A stretch of 64,000 nucleotides of DNA from Hetaerina americana (GCA_022747635.1 JAKTNV010000003.1:97364454-97428453); one strand, 5' to 3'; shown: positions 52,501-63,842, counted from the stretch's first letter. The notes: a model not told the origin generated them from the letters alone. Translations and numbers: made by a program.

Positions 52501-53470
52501 TAAATCTGGATCCACAGTCGGAATCTGCGCTCTGACACCAGTAGACATAGGCTTCAGCTCCTGGGATCCCACGCTTTCTTTCCATCTACCTATCTATTTA
52601 ATCTCAAATGTTTCAGTCATTCCCGAGTAGGTGATTGAAAATGCCTATGTGACCTGTTCTAAAATTAATTTGGGAGTTAATATATAATTCGACTCAATTT
52701 AGTTAATAAGAGCATAGAAAGACTGAAATAATATTAAAGGTATTTCTTTCCATATCTTGAAGCATTGTTTATAATCCGGATTATTTTTCGGCCGGCAAAG
52801 AGTCTTTGGTAGTGATAATTAAGATGCAATTTTGTCAAGACCCAATCGAAAAATTGAATTAACCTCGTGCATCAATTTGTTCATTTGTTGTGGGGTAGCC
52901 TGTACTAATCTAAAAGAAAATTATGCTGAGTGTAAGAAATACTCTCTTTGGATATTTGATGTAGCTAGGAACTACTCTGAGACATTTTACGCAAGTCAAT
53001 ACTCCATTTTTTGAATAAATAAAAAATACGAAATTCATTGCATCTTTCTAATTTTATGATGTGAAAAATGCAACTTGCAAATGGGACGAGACGCAAAATT
53101 AATGAACCTATTCGTCAGGAAGAAATGTAATTTACGATGGTACCAACCGTTTTGGAGATTGAGATAATAAAATACTCACTCAAAATAATATAATGAAAAT
53201 GAAGTCAATAGTCGAAGAATTTTTAATAATTTTTAATAACACTTGACAGTATGAATATGTTTTAAATGCATAAAATATGCACATTCTTTCAAATGCAAAT
53301 TTAAGATAAATGAATCAAGAGGAATTAGTAAAATTTTGGCCAAAAATGAATATAGAATTCTTGGAAAAAGTCTTTCATGACATTTTAACAGTCATTAGAA
53401 AAACTGGTAAAACCTATATTTTCGGAAAATTTCTGCTGCTCCGGAATATAAGAAAGAGTAGTTAAAATAA
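49571..53470. other. Long AT-rich stretch, nothing recognised
   Basis: About 3.9 kb with only short open frames (up to 78 codons) of ordinary AT-rich composition. I see no transposon protein, tRNA box, microsatellite or extended palindrome. Confidence 0.5.
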
Positions 53471-54040
53471 TGTAGGATGTCCTTATGGAAACTATCCAGC
53501 CATGCAATATAATGAAAACAATAGCCTACCTAGGACAATTAGGCCTTAGTCTGCTTCGAATCGCTCCTTTTTGGACCTGAAGCACTTATCCCAGCGTCTC
53601 TTCTACCATTCAAAAAAATCGGCAATATTCTTTTTCGAAATGATCATCAGATACCTCGTCGCATTCTTTGCCGACCGACTCTTCTGAAGACTGGGATTTT
53701 TTTCAGGGTCATGACCGTAGACATATCACTCATCTCCTCATTTACAATTATAACCTATTTTAGAAAAGCTGGGTCATTGTTTGTGACCTGGATCAACTCT
53801 CCTGCAACTACATAATGAAATTTTAAAAGTTGACGTGGTAAAAGAGAATGCGAAAAAGTATCTGATGACCACTATGAAAATAGATTTGGTCGATAGTTTT
53901 GAAAAAGCGGAAGAGATACTAGAATACGTGATTGAAGTTTTAAGGTGAGTATTTTGAGGGGTAAGAAGAACTTATTGTTCCAGGTAAGCCATTTTCCTCA
54001 AAATATTGCATGGCTGGATCCTTTCCAGACAGATCTCGTA
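53471..54040. mobile_element. Palindromic mariner derivative, two 3' ends in inverted orientation
   Basis: Two mariner 3' ends face outward from a centre near 53700-53820. The left arm (minus strand, 53680 to 53471) encodes NATRYLM, then FFEW-stop-KRRWDKCF, the usual transposase C-terminus. The right arm (plus strand, about 53826-53945) encodes the matching VVKENAKKYLMTT and FEKAEEILEYVIEV. Beyond the stop codons both arms share ATATTGCATGGCTGGAT and end in related termini (TACGAGATCTGTCTGGAAA on the right, TGTAGGATGTCCTTATGGAAA on the left). The DNA-level match between arms extends over about 200 bases. Catalytic parts are absent, so it is non-autonomous. The two arms have diverged, so the event is old. 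Confidence 0.8.
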
Positions 54041-54559
54041 AAAATAAAGGTAAATCCATCGCCACAGGAAAATTATTTAATTAATACTCTTATATTATCT
54101 AACCAACAATAAGGTCCTTCGAGTGGAAGTTTAAAAACTAGTATACAGAAAGCATTAACCAGAGGAAGGAGAAATAAACAATAATTTGAAGGCCAATATT
54201 TTACTGTAATCGTATCGCATCGTAATTACAGTATCCATAAATGTGAAATTTAGAAACGAAGTTCAGGATAAATTATGCCGAACAAACAGTTTAATATGTC
54301 AATGGCAGGGGCTATAAGCAAATTAGAAACCTGGCAGATTATTGTTCCCAAAGAGACTGAGGCGCTTCTTTAAGCAAATTATAGAACCGATGATTTATGA
54401 TCATTTATGCGCTTTATCAATTGTAATTCACCAGTAAATGTGGCATATGGTGGGGCCTGAGGGAAAGCAAATGCCACATCTTTAATTCCCGCATAACGCA
54501 ACAATGAATTCATAATAACCATCCATTATAGAAAGTCATTTTAAGCTCCAGACACAATT
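54041..54559. other. AT-rich stretch, nothing firm
   Basis: In one phase the plus strand just after the mariner derivative reads through to about 54112, but this adds no recognisable domain. Nothing else is seen. Confidence 0.4.
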
Positions 54560-54900
54560 TACCTCCCTTCTTTCCGTCCTGAATACCTATCTACTCTCTC
54601 TAGTCTACTCCTACCTATACATCTCTTAGTCATTAGTCTTCCTTCTGTCACACTATCCAACATTCCTTGTGATGCAATACATCCAGAGTCAATTTTTCTA
54701 TAAGCTTTGGATTTATCCTTGGAGCCTCTCTCCTGCTATAGCATACAAAATATTTAATCTGCTTTCTTCCAAACCAACTCAATTTTTCGATTCTCCTCCT
54801 CACTCATACTCCTTTTTATCTCCATATAGGTTGTCTATTGCTTCAACGACCTAGTCATTCAGCTATTGAGAAACTTCAAATTTACATTAAAGACTTGGCT
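54560..54900 (-). mobile_element. LINE 3' fragment (copy D)
   Basis: Minus-strand translation gives ENRKIELVWKK (about 54790) and then, with frameshifts, LDSVTEGRLMTKRCIGRSRL (about 54650). The second phrase matches the usual LINE C-terminal GLLxxVxEGRxxGKRxRGRxRL segment. The rest of the element is missing or unreadable. It is a short, heavily decayed fragment, and confidence rests mainly on the second phrase. Confidence 0.52.
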
Positions 54901-55147
54901 ATTATCTTCCTTAAATGTTTGGACTTTCCCTTAAATGCTTAGGCCCTCCTCATAAACTACTTCTCATCCATGTAAAATATTATTTACTTGCAATATACAA
55001 TAATTTCTCCCACGCCCTTAATACATTTCCCAAGTTTGTCTATAATATTTGCTAAAATGGAGTCCTGCTTTACCTGCTCTTGTTCATGCAAGCGAATTAT
55101 ATGATTACCTGAGTCTTTACAATTTGAAGAAACTTATTACCTCTTTT
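54901..55147. other. AT-rich spacer, nothing recognised
   Basis: This short gap lies between the LINE fragment and the second SINE copy. Confidence 0.4.
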
Positions 55148-55420
55148 TGTCCCCCCAGAGGGCCTAGGTTCGAATTCCAGTGATGGCAGATATTTTTCAG
55201 AGGTATCCCAATCCCTAATTGAGGTGTCCTTCGCAGGGCACTTTTGAGTGAGTACGCCGTCCGTCGGATGGGACGTTAAACTGTGAATCTCTTGGCGCAT
55301 TTTGATAAGAGCAGGCTAGTGCCAGCGCCGGATTTCTCTCCACCATCACTCCTTTCCTATTCATATTGAACGACGAAAATGACCTCAGGTGTCGGTCGCC
55401 TCCCCTAAAAACTACTACCA
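55148..55420 (+). mobile_element. tRNA-derived SINE, second copy with diverged head
   Basis: From about 55160 this matches the SINE at 32826-33132, including a box B-like GGTTCGAATTCC (one extra base) at 55167, TATTTTTCAGAGGTATC, the GC-rich body and the AAAACTACTAC tail. The box A half is truncated or unrecognisable. A stretch of about 40 bases (55245-55283) is identical to the other copy although the surroundings differ at many sites. I could not find a target-site duplication. It is on the same strand as the first copy and about 22 kb away. Confidence 0.86.
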
Positions 55421-56390
55421 CTCAGTTAATTTTTAATGAATAACTTTCCATGCATGCGTTTGCAAGTATACACTTTAGTCGTATTATAGGCAACTCATTC
55501 TATGTGCTCAGCAAAGATTGGAACCCCTCTATACGTATACCAGATAAATAAAGCTTAAATTCGTAAATTTTACTTGGTCAGTTTTCCATCTACTTGCATT
55601 CCCACCTCCAGATATTCCCGTGGCTCCCATTTCCAATGCCCTTGTCTTGTCTGGTGAGTATTATGTTTTACTCTTCCAGTAGGTGGAGTTAATCACGTTT
55701 GTCAATTATCACTCATGGTTTTCAACGCACGCTCGGTATTGGGAAGGCAGGCAAGGTCAATTATGCTATGTAATTGCATAATTTGAAAACTCTAATGAAT
55801 TTTAAAATAATATAAATATAAAACAAATCTTGAAAATAACAACTATAAAACTTTTTCAATTCACAAAATGGGTCTCCAAGGTGGCAAGTAATGATCACCA
55901 TCAATTAATCAAACATTATACCCCAACTGCTTTTATTCGTAGACCAAATGCAAGATGAAATAATGACATAATATTGATTACAATTTCAATTTTTGTTTCG
56001 ATTTTCAATTTTACAATATATGTGCACCAATCACCCATAATGAATGTTACCCTAATACGTTTCGCTCATTATACTAGCCCTGATGCAATGCTCGTCTCGC
56101 AACATTGCGCTTTCCTGAACTTTCTGAAGCATTCTTATCTAGTGCAGTCCATAAAAAATGTAAACCCTATACGCTGAAACAGCCTAAATAACAAAAGAAG
56201 TTATAGAAAGAAGAAGGAGACTTCATTATTGTAGATAGGAAATTTCCAAGCTTAGCCACTAAATATTCATTGGCTACACCTACTGGTTGACAAAGAACTA
56301 AGAAAAGCAATAAATCGTGAAGTTCTTAGTCTTTGTACGCTGAAAAATAATAAAAAAAGTTGTTATTTATCTGCCGAAAAAGATATTTTT
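55421..56390. other. AT-rich stretch, nothing recognised
   Basis: Only a 67-codon frame of ordinary AT-rich composition is present, with no domain. Confidence 0.45.
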
Positions 56391-56860
56391 TCCCTACCTC
56401 CCCTCTTACATCCCCTCCCATGATTGAGTGCATCATCCATCCTTCTCTCTCACACGGGCGCACATAGGCGTACACACACGCATAGGGAAACACGCAAACA
56501 CACGCAAGCGAGCACCAAGCACCTTGCGCGCGCGGGGTCGAGGGAGGAGAAGGTCGACGGTGCGGGGAAGGGAGCGGGCGGGCGGGGGCGGTACGGACGG
56601 CGCATCTCCCTCAGCGCGGCCCCCGAACCCGGGTCGGTGCATCTTCTCCCCGAATCCTCACTTTTCTTCATTTCTCATAAATTATTACGCCATCATTCTC
56701 AGGTTCACGCGCGGCCCTATCCTCCTTTTTTTTATTAAGGCTTCTTCGTCCGTCCCGCCATCTTGCCCGGGGAACGGGGGGTTTTCAACGTAAGACGGGG
56801 AGGTTATGAGGACCGGCGGGAGGATAGTGGGACGGGCTAGAGGAAAACGAATTCCCTTCT
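56391..56860. other. CpG-rich GC island 19
   Basis: This is among the most GC- and CpG-dense blocks in the window. It starts C/T-rich, has CA/CG-repeat DNA at 56450-56515, and continues as GCGC and GGCGGG sequence to about 56850. Frames of 104 and 121 codons overlap in different phases. A CpG-island promoter is possible, but no gene beside it supports this. Confidence 0.45.
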
Positions 56861-57367
56861 CACGTCATAATGGCGAATTTTCAGCCTCCTCTCGGAATTA
56901 GCTCACTGGATTTGTAACCCGAAAACCATAATGGAATTTCGGCACGATAACAGCTAGGGTGAGTAAAAATATTCATGAATATTTTCCTTCCCGGAAAAGT
57001 CTTTTTAGGTGAAGTTAAGCAAGATAAAGTATGTATGAATTGGATGGATAATATTTTCTAACCCGTTCAGTAACGGATTTTTGCTCTCAACTTCTATGCG
57101 ATTGACATTTTTAAGGCAATCCATTTCTATATAGTTATTGCTCTATTAGGTACACTCGTTTATCTTAATGTTTGCCAAAGTCAGATTTGATGAAGAAGAT
57201 TGGAGATTTTATTCCAATAATCCTCTTTTTTTAATGCTTATTTCTGCTACTCTTGTTTACAACTGCTATAAAATTGCATTGCTATTATTAGCCGTGAACT
57301 ATCAAATGAGTTTGTATTCTGCAGTTCTTTTTTTCGCCGAAAATCTGAAATACTGAAATTGTAAGAT
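56861..57367. other. AT-rich stretch, nothing recognised
   Basis: A 62-codon frame at 57168-57356 has two hydrophobic stretches but is AT-rich and unassigned. Confidence 0.4.
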
Positions 57368-59035
57368 TAGTTTACTGCAGCCCTCCATTCTACTATATTT
57401 AATGTAAATTCCCTCAATCCTTGATACACTCTTTGTTTTACGTCTTTCTTACTCGTAATTTAACCTATGCACATGTATCTTGGTCTTCCTCGTGGAATCA
57501 TCCCTTCTACTTTTTCCTTCTTTTATATTCCTAATCAATCCAAAATGCCTCAATGTGTGTCCAATCCATTTATTTCTCCTTTGCCGCAGAGTTCTCCATA
57601 TGGTTCTTTCCTCTTCTGCTCTCCTTTATACTCCCTCGTTCCTTACTTTATGTCCAATTAATCTTCAACATTCTCCTTAAACACATGTTTCCAAGGCTTC
57701 TATTCTTCGCTGGTCCACATTTCCAATGCTCCAAGTCTTGGAACCATAGAGCACTATGCTCCACAAAAAGGTTTTGACGAATTGCTTCCTTTTTTCTAGC
57801 TTAGGTTCTTTAAACATAGTAATTGCCTCTAATGCATTATTAGTTTGGGGTATTATTCGCTTGATGTCGGTCGAACTTCTTCCATCCCATGTTATGCTGC
57901 TGCCCAAATAGATGAAGGATTCCATTTGCTCTAGTTTCACCTTTCAAATTGTTATATCTGCATTTAGCTTCCCTCTTCCACACATAGGGATTTTTGTTTG
58001 CTTCTTGTTGATGTTCATATTATATTCCCCCATTACTTGATACATAGCACTTAGAGATGCTAGCAAATCCTCTCGCGTTTCCGCCACTACTGCGATATCA
58101 TCTTCAAATTGGATCATGTTGATTTCTTCTCAATTTTCCTCGATTCCTTTGATACTCTATTCTTGTGTTTCTTTTATTGTCTCTTCTAGGTGTACGTTGA
58201 ATATTGCTGGCGAGAGGTTGCATCCCAGTCTTACTCCTTTGTTTATTTTGGCTTCTATTTTTCTTCCATTTTTCTTTTGAATCCTCGTAACCTGATTCTA
58301 GTAGAATTTATGGTTAATTCGTCTGTCATTGAAGTCCAATCCTAGCGCTTCTAGTAACTTGAACATCTTGTTCCATTCGATGTCGTTGCAGGCCTTCATG
58401 TCCACAAATGCCACATATAATGGCTTATTCACTTGTCTCATTTTTTCGGCCAGATCTCTCAAGCTTAGGATTTCCTCTCTGGCTCCTCGGTTTTCCCTGA
58501 ATCCGAATTAGTTTTCTTAAAGGTTTCCTTCTATTCTACGGTTAATAATCCGAGTAAGGACTTTTGATGCTTGAGTTACCAGGCTCAATGTTCAACGTTC
58601 TTCGTATTTATCTCTTTCCGTTTTCATCGGTATTTCAACCAATATACTTTTCTCGAAGTCTTCTGGTACCTTTTCCCAGTCGTAGCTATAATTGATTATT
58701 CCATAGAGAGCATTCTTCACTTAGAACCCGAATGCCTTGATTATTTCTCCGTTTTTTGTCAGCTCCCGGTGCCTTTTTGTTCCTCAGGGCTGCCACAGCT
58801 CAATCGAATCCGCCTCTTAATATCTGCTGACCCCCATAGTCCTTACCTATCATGCTTTTATCTTTAATTAAGCCATCCTCTAGTGGTTTGGGAGCTTGAT
58901 AGAATACTTCAATATATTTAATCCATCTGTTCCCAATGTCGTCATCATCTATGAGTATTTTTCCATTAGCGGCTTGGATATTTTGCAATTTTTTTTCTTT
59001 CCCCAAATCACCTCTTCACTAGTTAATAAGTAATC
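57368..59035 (-). mobile_element. LINE copy C, 5'-truncated reverse transcriptase
   Basis: This is the best-preserved LINE. The minus strand reads, in order, WIKYIEVFYQAP (about 58910), VPEDFEKSILVEIPMKTE (about 58640), RIINRRIEGNL (about 58540), FGFRENRGAREEILSL (about 58480), VAFVDMKACNDIEW (about 58395), VRLGCNLSPAIFNVHLEE (about 58210), IQFEDDIAVVAETREDLL (about 58085), FIYLGSSITWDGRSS (57900), KRKQFVKTFLWSIVLYG (about 57770), RRNKWIGHTLRH (about 57570) and a C-terminal IVEWRAAVN-stop at about 57368. The catalytic F/YADD box reads FEDD. A few stops and frameshifts remain. The start falls within the protein, as expected for incomplete reverse transcription. It looks like a different, younger family than copies A and B. 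Confidence 0.95.
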
Positions 59036-62000
59036 TCGCTAAAATCTTTATTTCAGTTAATTGTACGTACTTTTTTGACCATAATGATTTTTTTAATGAG
59101 AAGATACTTTGCGTTAAGCGTAGATTAGAGCTAACGTATATTGGACCAGGAGTTTCCTGGAGGTTTTTGAGATGTTGATTTGGAAAATTATTGAAAAAAT
59201 AAAACGGACAAAGAGAAATCAAACCTGCTTTCCGAGGCAGGAGAGGAGAGATGTGTATTGGGAAAATTTCGGAAACATTTGGACAATTTGATCCAAATAA
59301 TACTGAGAGATAATGGGACACTGAAGACGATGACCGATGGGAAAATGATTGTCAGTGAGGTAGAAGGGTGAAAATAATAGGTATTTTGGATTAAATTTAG
59401 GGGGAAGAAATTATGCAGAGCTACATTAAATTTAATTATAATATGCATTTTACGGATATCTTGAGTCATACAAGTAAGTATTTATCCTTAGGAGGTCATG
59501 GTGGTGTGTGTTTCCTTGTCCGTCAGATTCGTACCCTAACTCAGGCTACTCCTCTTTAGGCTGAAATGCTTCAAAATAATCCATGAAAAATAATGCACCT
59601 TTAAAACTCATGATGACAGTGTAATATTCCAACAGTCATCAATTTTAAGGTTTGGTTTTTAACGGATTACTTTGAGCAACATTAGGACAACGTACAAAAT
59701 ATACACAGGCAAGAAAGGTTGCGTGCAATATGCAAAGAACTGCTGGTTTCCCGGAAATCACACATATAGCTGGGAGCATATCGTAGTAAGGCATAACATA
59801 ACTTTTAACCCGGAAAAATCAGTCAGTAGCCATTCCCACAAGGAAATTGCAGCGCTTTATTTACCTATTTCAGGAAAAAATATTAGACTCGGAAAATTAA
59901 AAGTCAATTACTTTGGACAAAAAGTAGTCTCTCCCTGAATTCTTCGCTTCGAAACATGTTTTCTATGTTATTTCATTCTAGGCAAATCAAACACCTCAAC
60001 TATTAATCCATACCTCAATCCACAGAATAAATTCGTATTAACTTATCAAGATCTTTTATTAGCAGTGTAAAAAAAAATTGAGTAGGTTATCTACCAGAGA
60101 AAGGTTCGTTAACTTCACTTTTTACATTCTTCACGCCAATCTTATTGAGAGATTCACATTATTTGGGACAAATGCATATAATTAGTTGAAGTAATTGTTA
60201 GTCACAGACTAGTTTCAAAAGAGGGGACTAAAGAGTCGTTAAAATTCCGTTTTACAAGTACAAGTGCACATAAATCAGTCGTATATCAATGCATACGTCC
60301 ATAATAATCCAACGCTATCTAAATAGCATAATAAGCCGACGCATTGACCTAATTAAACTTATTTGTGAGATTGTCATGCAATAAGTTCTCTTCATCACCA
60401 TTAGCGTGATAGTAAAAATGCCTACGGTGGTTACTGGACATAACCTAACAAATACATAGTACCTTTTACCTGAACTTACTATTGTTTTCGTTCTTACATA
60501 TATCATATCCTACATATTCTAAATTTTTTTCAATAATTCCTCAATCTGTTTTGTCTGTTTTCTATTAACATCATTTTTCTTCCATTTGACTTCCACATTC
60601 CCTCGGTCAAACTTATCTATTCGATACTTCTTCATACTTGATCCACAGAGCGTCTATTCAAAACCCAAACCCTTGTACTAAAGACATTTAAGATTCATAA
60701 TGTACGTACCCTCCGCAATTAGCCATGAGCTATTATTTAATGCTTCTTTGCATTTCGTAGGTGAAAAATCTTTTCTTTTTCATGTAAATGAAGTAATGGA
60801 AACTTACTAAATATTTTTTCCGTAATATAATAATTGGTTAAGGAGGCCAAAGGTTGACCTGATTTTATGTGTAACATTTAGAAAAGTGCAACTAAAATTC
60901 ATAAAATATTTCTTTCAACTTCAACTGAAAACAAGAAAATGCTGCGAGCAATGACAAATGTCGTTATAATATATCTTTAAAAAGTACGTTTATTTTGTCC
61001 TAAAATATGTTTAGCTTGAATGAGAAACTTATGGCAAAGAAATTTCAAATCAAATTTTTCTTTTTCACCTCAGGTATCCAAGATGCTGAAAAAGAATCAT
61101 TATACTGGGACATTTACACATATACTTCTTGTAAATATACGTAGTGCTGAAAATTTCAATAAGTGGCAGCACCAAGGTTATCATATAATTGGTTCAAAAA
61201 TAAGGTTAATGTAAAATACATTTTGATTGCGGATGCATCGACCGAGGATGCTACTAAATAAAATGTAAAATACAATTATAAGTTATCCATAAATATCCAC
61301 GGTGGATGAGAATTTTTTTATATTAATGTGAATCTAAGCTTCTATTCTGCCCTTATATCTTAGAACGTATTCGACTTAAGGCAATGGATACCGCGATCCA
61401 AAGTAAAATAAAGTACTGTTGTATTGCACAGGAAGGCGTTACCCTACCAGTGAGGGCACCTTATATATACTAAGCTTCTGCTACTCCTCCACGGGAGATA
61501 GACATTTTAAGCCTAAAGCACCAAATTATCGATGGATTTAACCTCCAGGAATTAACCTTGGTAAAAAATCAAATGCTCTTTGATATTTTACATTTAAATG
61601 AGTGAATTCACTAGCAGAACTACATTTCCAGAGATATTTTCACAAATATAACCCAACAGCCTTAAAAAGTATTCACCCAAAGAATTTAGAATATAATTCT
61701 CTTCAAATGAAGCTACTAATTAGTTGGCAATATTTAATTTTCCGCGATAAGAATTGACTAGGAATTGAATATATGAAAAATATCACTGTATAACCGATAT
61801 GGCAATCACTACTTGAGGTTATTGCAATTAAATCGTTTTAATGCTAGCAATGCATAGATGATACCCAAAATAAGTCAATATAATCAGTATTATAATAACG
61901 TTGAATCATATGAAGATATAGTGGAAAAACATATCATTTATATACAGAGGACTACACTTCATTTTTACAGAACTTACTTTTTGAAAGGAAGATATATAAG

Positions 62001-62400
62001 AAATGCTTTTAACAATGTCATAAACTGAAAATGGCAATTTTGAAAGATACGATCTCTAAATTCGTATAACTTGGGATTTATTATTACCTATTAATATGAT
62101 ATTTTCAAGTTGTAGATGCTAGATGACAGTCGCGGTGATTGTGTTTCTACGAAATTCATACCTTAAGAAGTTAAATAATTTCACATTCTGCTTGTGTATT
62201 AAAAAGAAATAAAGATGATTATTTCATGTTTTCAGAGTGTGATGGAACCTGCACATTTTTAACGTATACTATACTTACACACGCAAAATTTGGTGGTAAA
62301 GTCTTAGAATGAAATACTATTTTGGATGACACATAATACATGCTCTTCACAAAATAATTGATGGAAACGCTGGAATCGATTTGAAATATAAAACAGGATG
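59036..62400. other. Long AT-rich stretch, nothing recognised
   Basis: About 3.4 kb. Frames of up to 100 codons (59019-59321 on the minus strand, 59672-59938 on the plus strand) lack any domain I recognise. I see no repeat of note. Confidence 0.45.
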
Positions 62401-63360
62401 CAATCACAATCTAAGGCCGGAGTTCACTCACTCCACCTTCTCCGGGACCCTTTCACACGTGAGTATGTGCAGCACCTTGCGCACCCCGCGGGCACCCTGG
62501 TTCCATCCTCCCTCCCTTACCCTCCCCCTCCCAGGCCTGCTCCCCCAGGACATTCGTCCCGACCCCTTCGGTAATCCCAGATGAAGAAGAGGGAAGCGGA
62601 CGGAAAGACATTGGATCGTGTTGGAGAGGGAAGGGGTAGATGGAGGGGCGTGAGGAGAGGAATGGGAGAAGGAAAGGAAGAAAGATTGAGGGCGGAGGGT
62701 GGCGCGAAATGGAGGTGGGAGAGCCAGCCATTGGGTGGATAAGGCACGCCGGGACGGGGGTGTCTGGGAGGGGATGCTGTGTGTGTGTGCGCGCGCGGGG
62801 GAGAGAGAAAGATAGGAGGGGGGAAGGAGGGAGTTTGAAGGGAGAGAACGAAGTTTTAGGATGAGGTTTTCGGAGATTGGAAGGGTGGGAAAAAAGGGGG
62901 TGGGCGAGAGGGAGTAAGGACGGAAAATGTGCCCTAAAAATTTCGGACGCAAACCTCCCATATCTCTTCGGGTGGCGTGATAAATCTCCAGCAACAATGC
63001 TCCTCTCCTACCCCTCGCTCTCCTCCCCTCTTCTCCCTCGCTTACTCCACTCCCTCTCAACCTACCCTCCCTAGCCCTCTCCTCTCTCTCCCCCAAAAAA
63101 CTCCACCCTCTTTCTCTCACCCCTTGGTTACTAGAGGTCCTGTACCTAACGCCACCCCGCCTTGCCGCCCAAGTCCGCAGTAACTCAATATTTTATTGGA
63201 AGGCTGAGGAGGAGGAAGAGTTGAGACGGAGTTAAAAATATAGAAACGGGAGGGAACGGACAAGAGGGTAGAACGTGGAGAGAAGTAGAGGTAAGAACTT
63301 TTAATGTTGCAGGATTATTGCACACTTACAGGATTTTGGAGGACGGAGCGCGATAAACGG
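62401..63360. other. GC island 20 with alternating strand bias
   Basis: The + strand is C-rich at 62430-62580, G/A-rich at 62580-62930, C/T-rich at 62990-63180 and G/A-rich at 63195-63360. The 230-codon minus-strand frame at 62428-63120 changes composition with each flip and is a low-complexity artefact. The block contains a Z-DNA-prone tract at 62778. Confidence 0.55.
62778..62797. repeat. (TG)n(CG)n alternating tract
   Basis: Twenty consecutive bases alternate pyrimidine and purine, six TG then four CG dinucleotides. They are followed by a G-run and a GA repeat. This composition favours left-handed Z-DNA under negative supercoiling. Confidence 0.9.
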
Positions 63361-63440
63361 AGCTGGCGACTAAAATGCAGTTTACATGGTTCAAAGAAAA
63401 GGTTATGGCGCAGCAATGGTTGTGAAAGTTCCTCGTTAGT

Positions 63441-63821
63441 ATGGAACTCATAAGTGATGATCCATTGGAGGTAGGTGGAGACCCCCTTCTTTACAGTGGT
63501 TCAAGAAACAGTGCTGGGAATGATGAGGGTACATTGGAGAAGTCAATAAACACATCGGAGGAGATCATATTCTCATCGGAGATCCAGACCAGAAAACTCG
63601 ACTGTATGAGGTCATCCAGTACCGACTTTAGTGCGGAAAGATGTAAAAATTTGTTTGAAAATATAAATCATCAGAAAATAAGTTGCAAGAGATCACGTGT
63701 AACTATTTCCAAACTTCCGATAAGAGAATTAAAAATTCTACATATTTCTGAGGCAAATGAACCTCAGACTTGGGATGGAAAAGAAATCCTATTTAAAACT
63801 CAATTCATGACCGCATCATAA
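63441..63821 (+). CDS. Hypothetical 126-codon open frame
   Basis: I do not recognise this protein. The frame starts at the first ATG after an in-frame TGA 18 bases upstream and ends in TAA. Unlike the island frames it has ordinary composition: acidic and Ser-rich in the first half (ISDDPLEVGGDPLL, NTSEEIIFSSEI) and basic near CKRSRVTISKLP. There is no signal peptide, membrane segment or known motif. One frame of this size is within chance expectation for the window, so it may not be real. It could also be a first exon, or part of an unrecognised transposon. An AATAAA-like sequence lies at about 63964. Confidence 0.25.
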   Translation: MELISDDPLEVGGDPLLYSGSRNSAGNDEGTLEKSINTSEEIIFSSEIQTRKLDCMRSSSTDFSAERCKNLFENINHQKISCKRSRVTISKLPIRELKILHISEANEPQTWDGKEILFKTQFMTAS

Positions 63822-63842
63822 CATTAGAACATGTAACATACT

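Noticed and set aside
53787..53945. Apparent coding exon ending at a GTGAGT donor, with a fused CAG|GTAAG site downstream at about 53983
   Set aside because: The peptide aligns with the mariner C-terminus encoded in the inverted left arm, and the splice-like sequence has a counterpart there. This is transposon, not a host exon.
59490..59560. tRNA-like boxes (TGGTGGTGTG and AGATTCGTACC)
   Set aside because: The spacing is too short, box B has mismatches, and no SINE body or flanking duplication follows.
62428..63120. 230-codon minus-strand open frame
   Set aside because: Low-complexity Arg/Gly then Pro/Ser/Leu sequence follows the purine/pyrimidine bias of the island.
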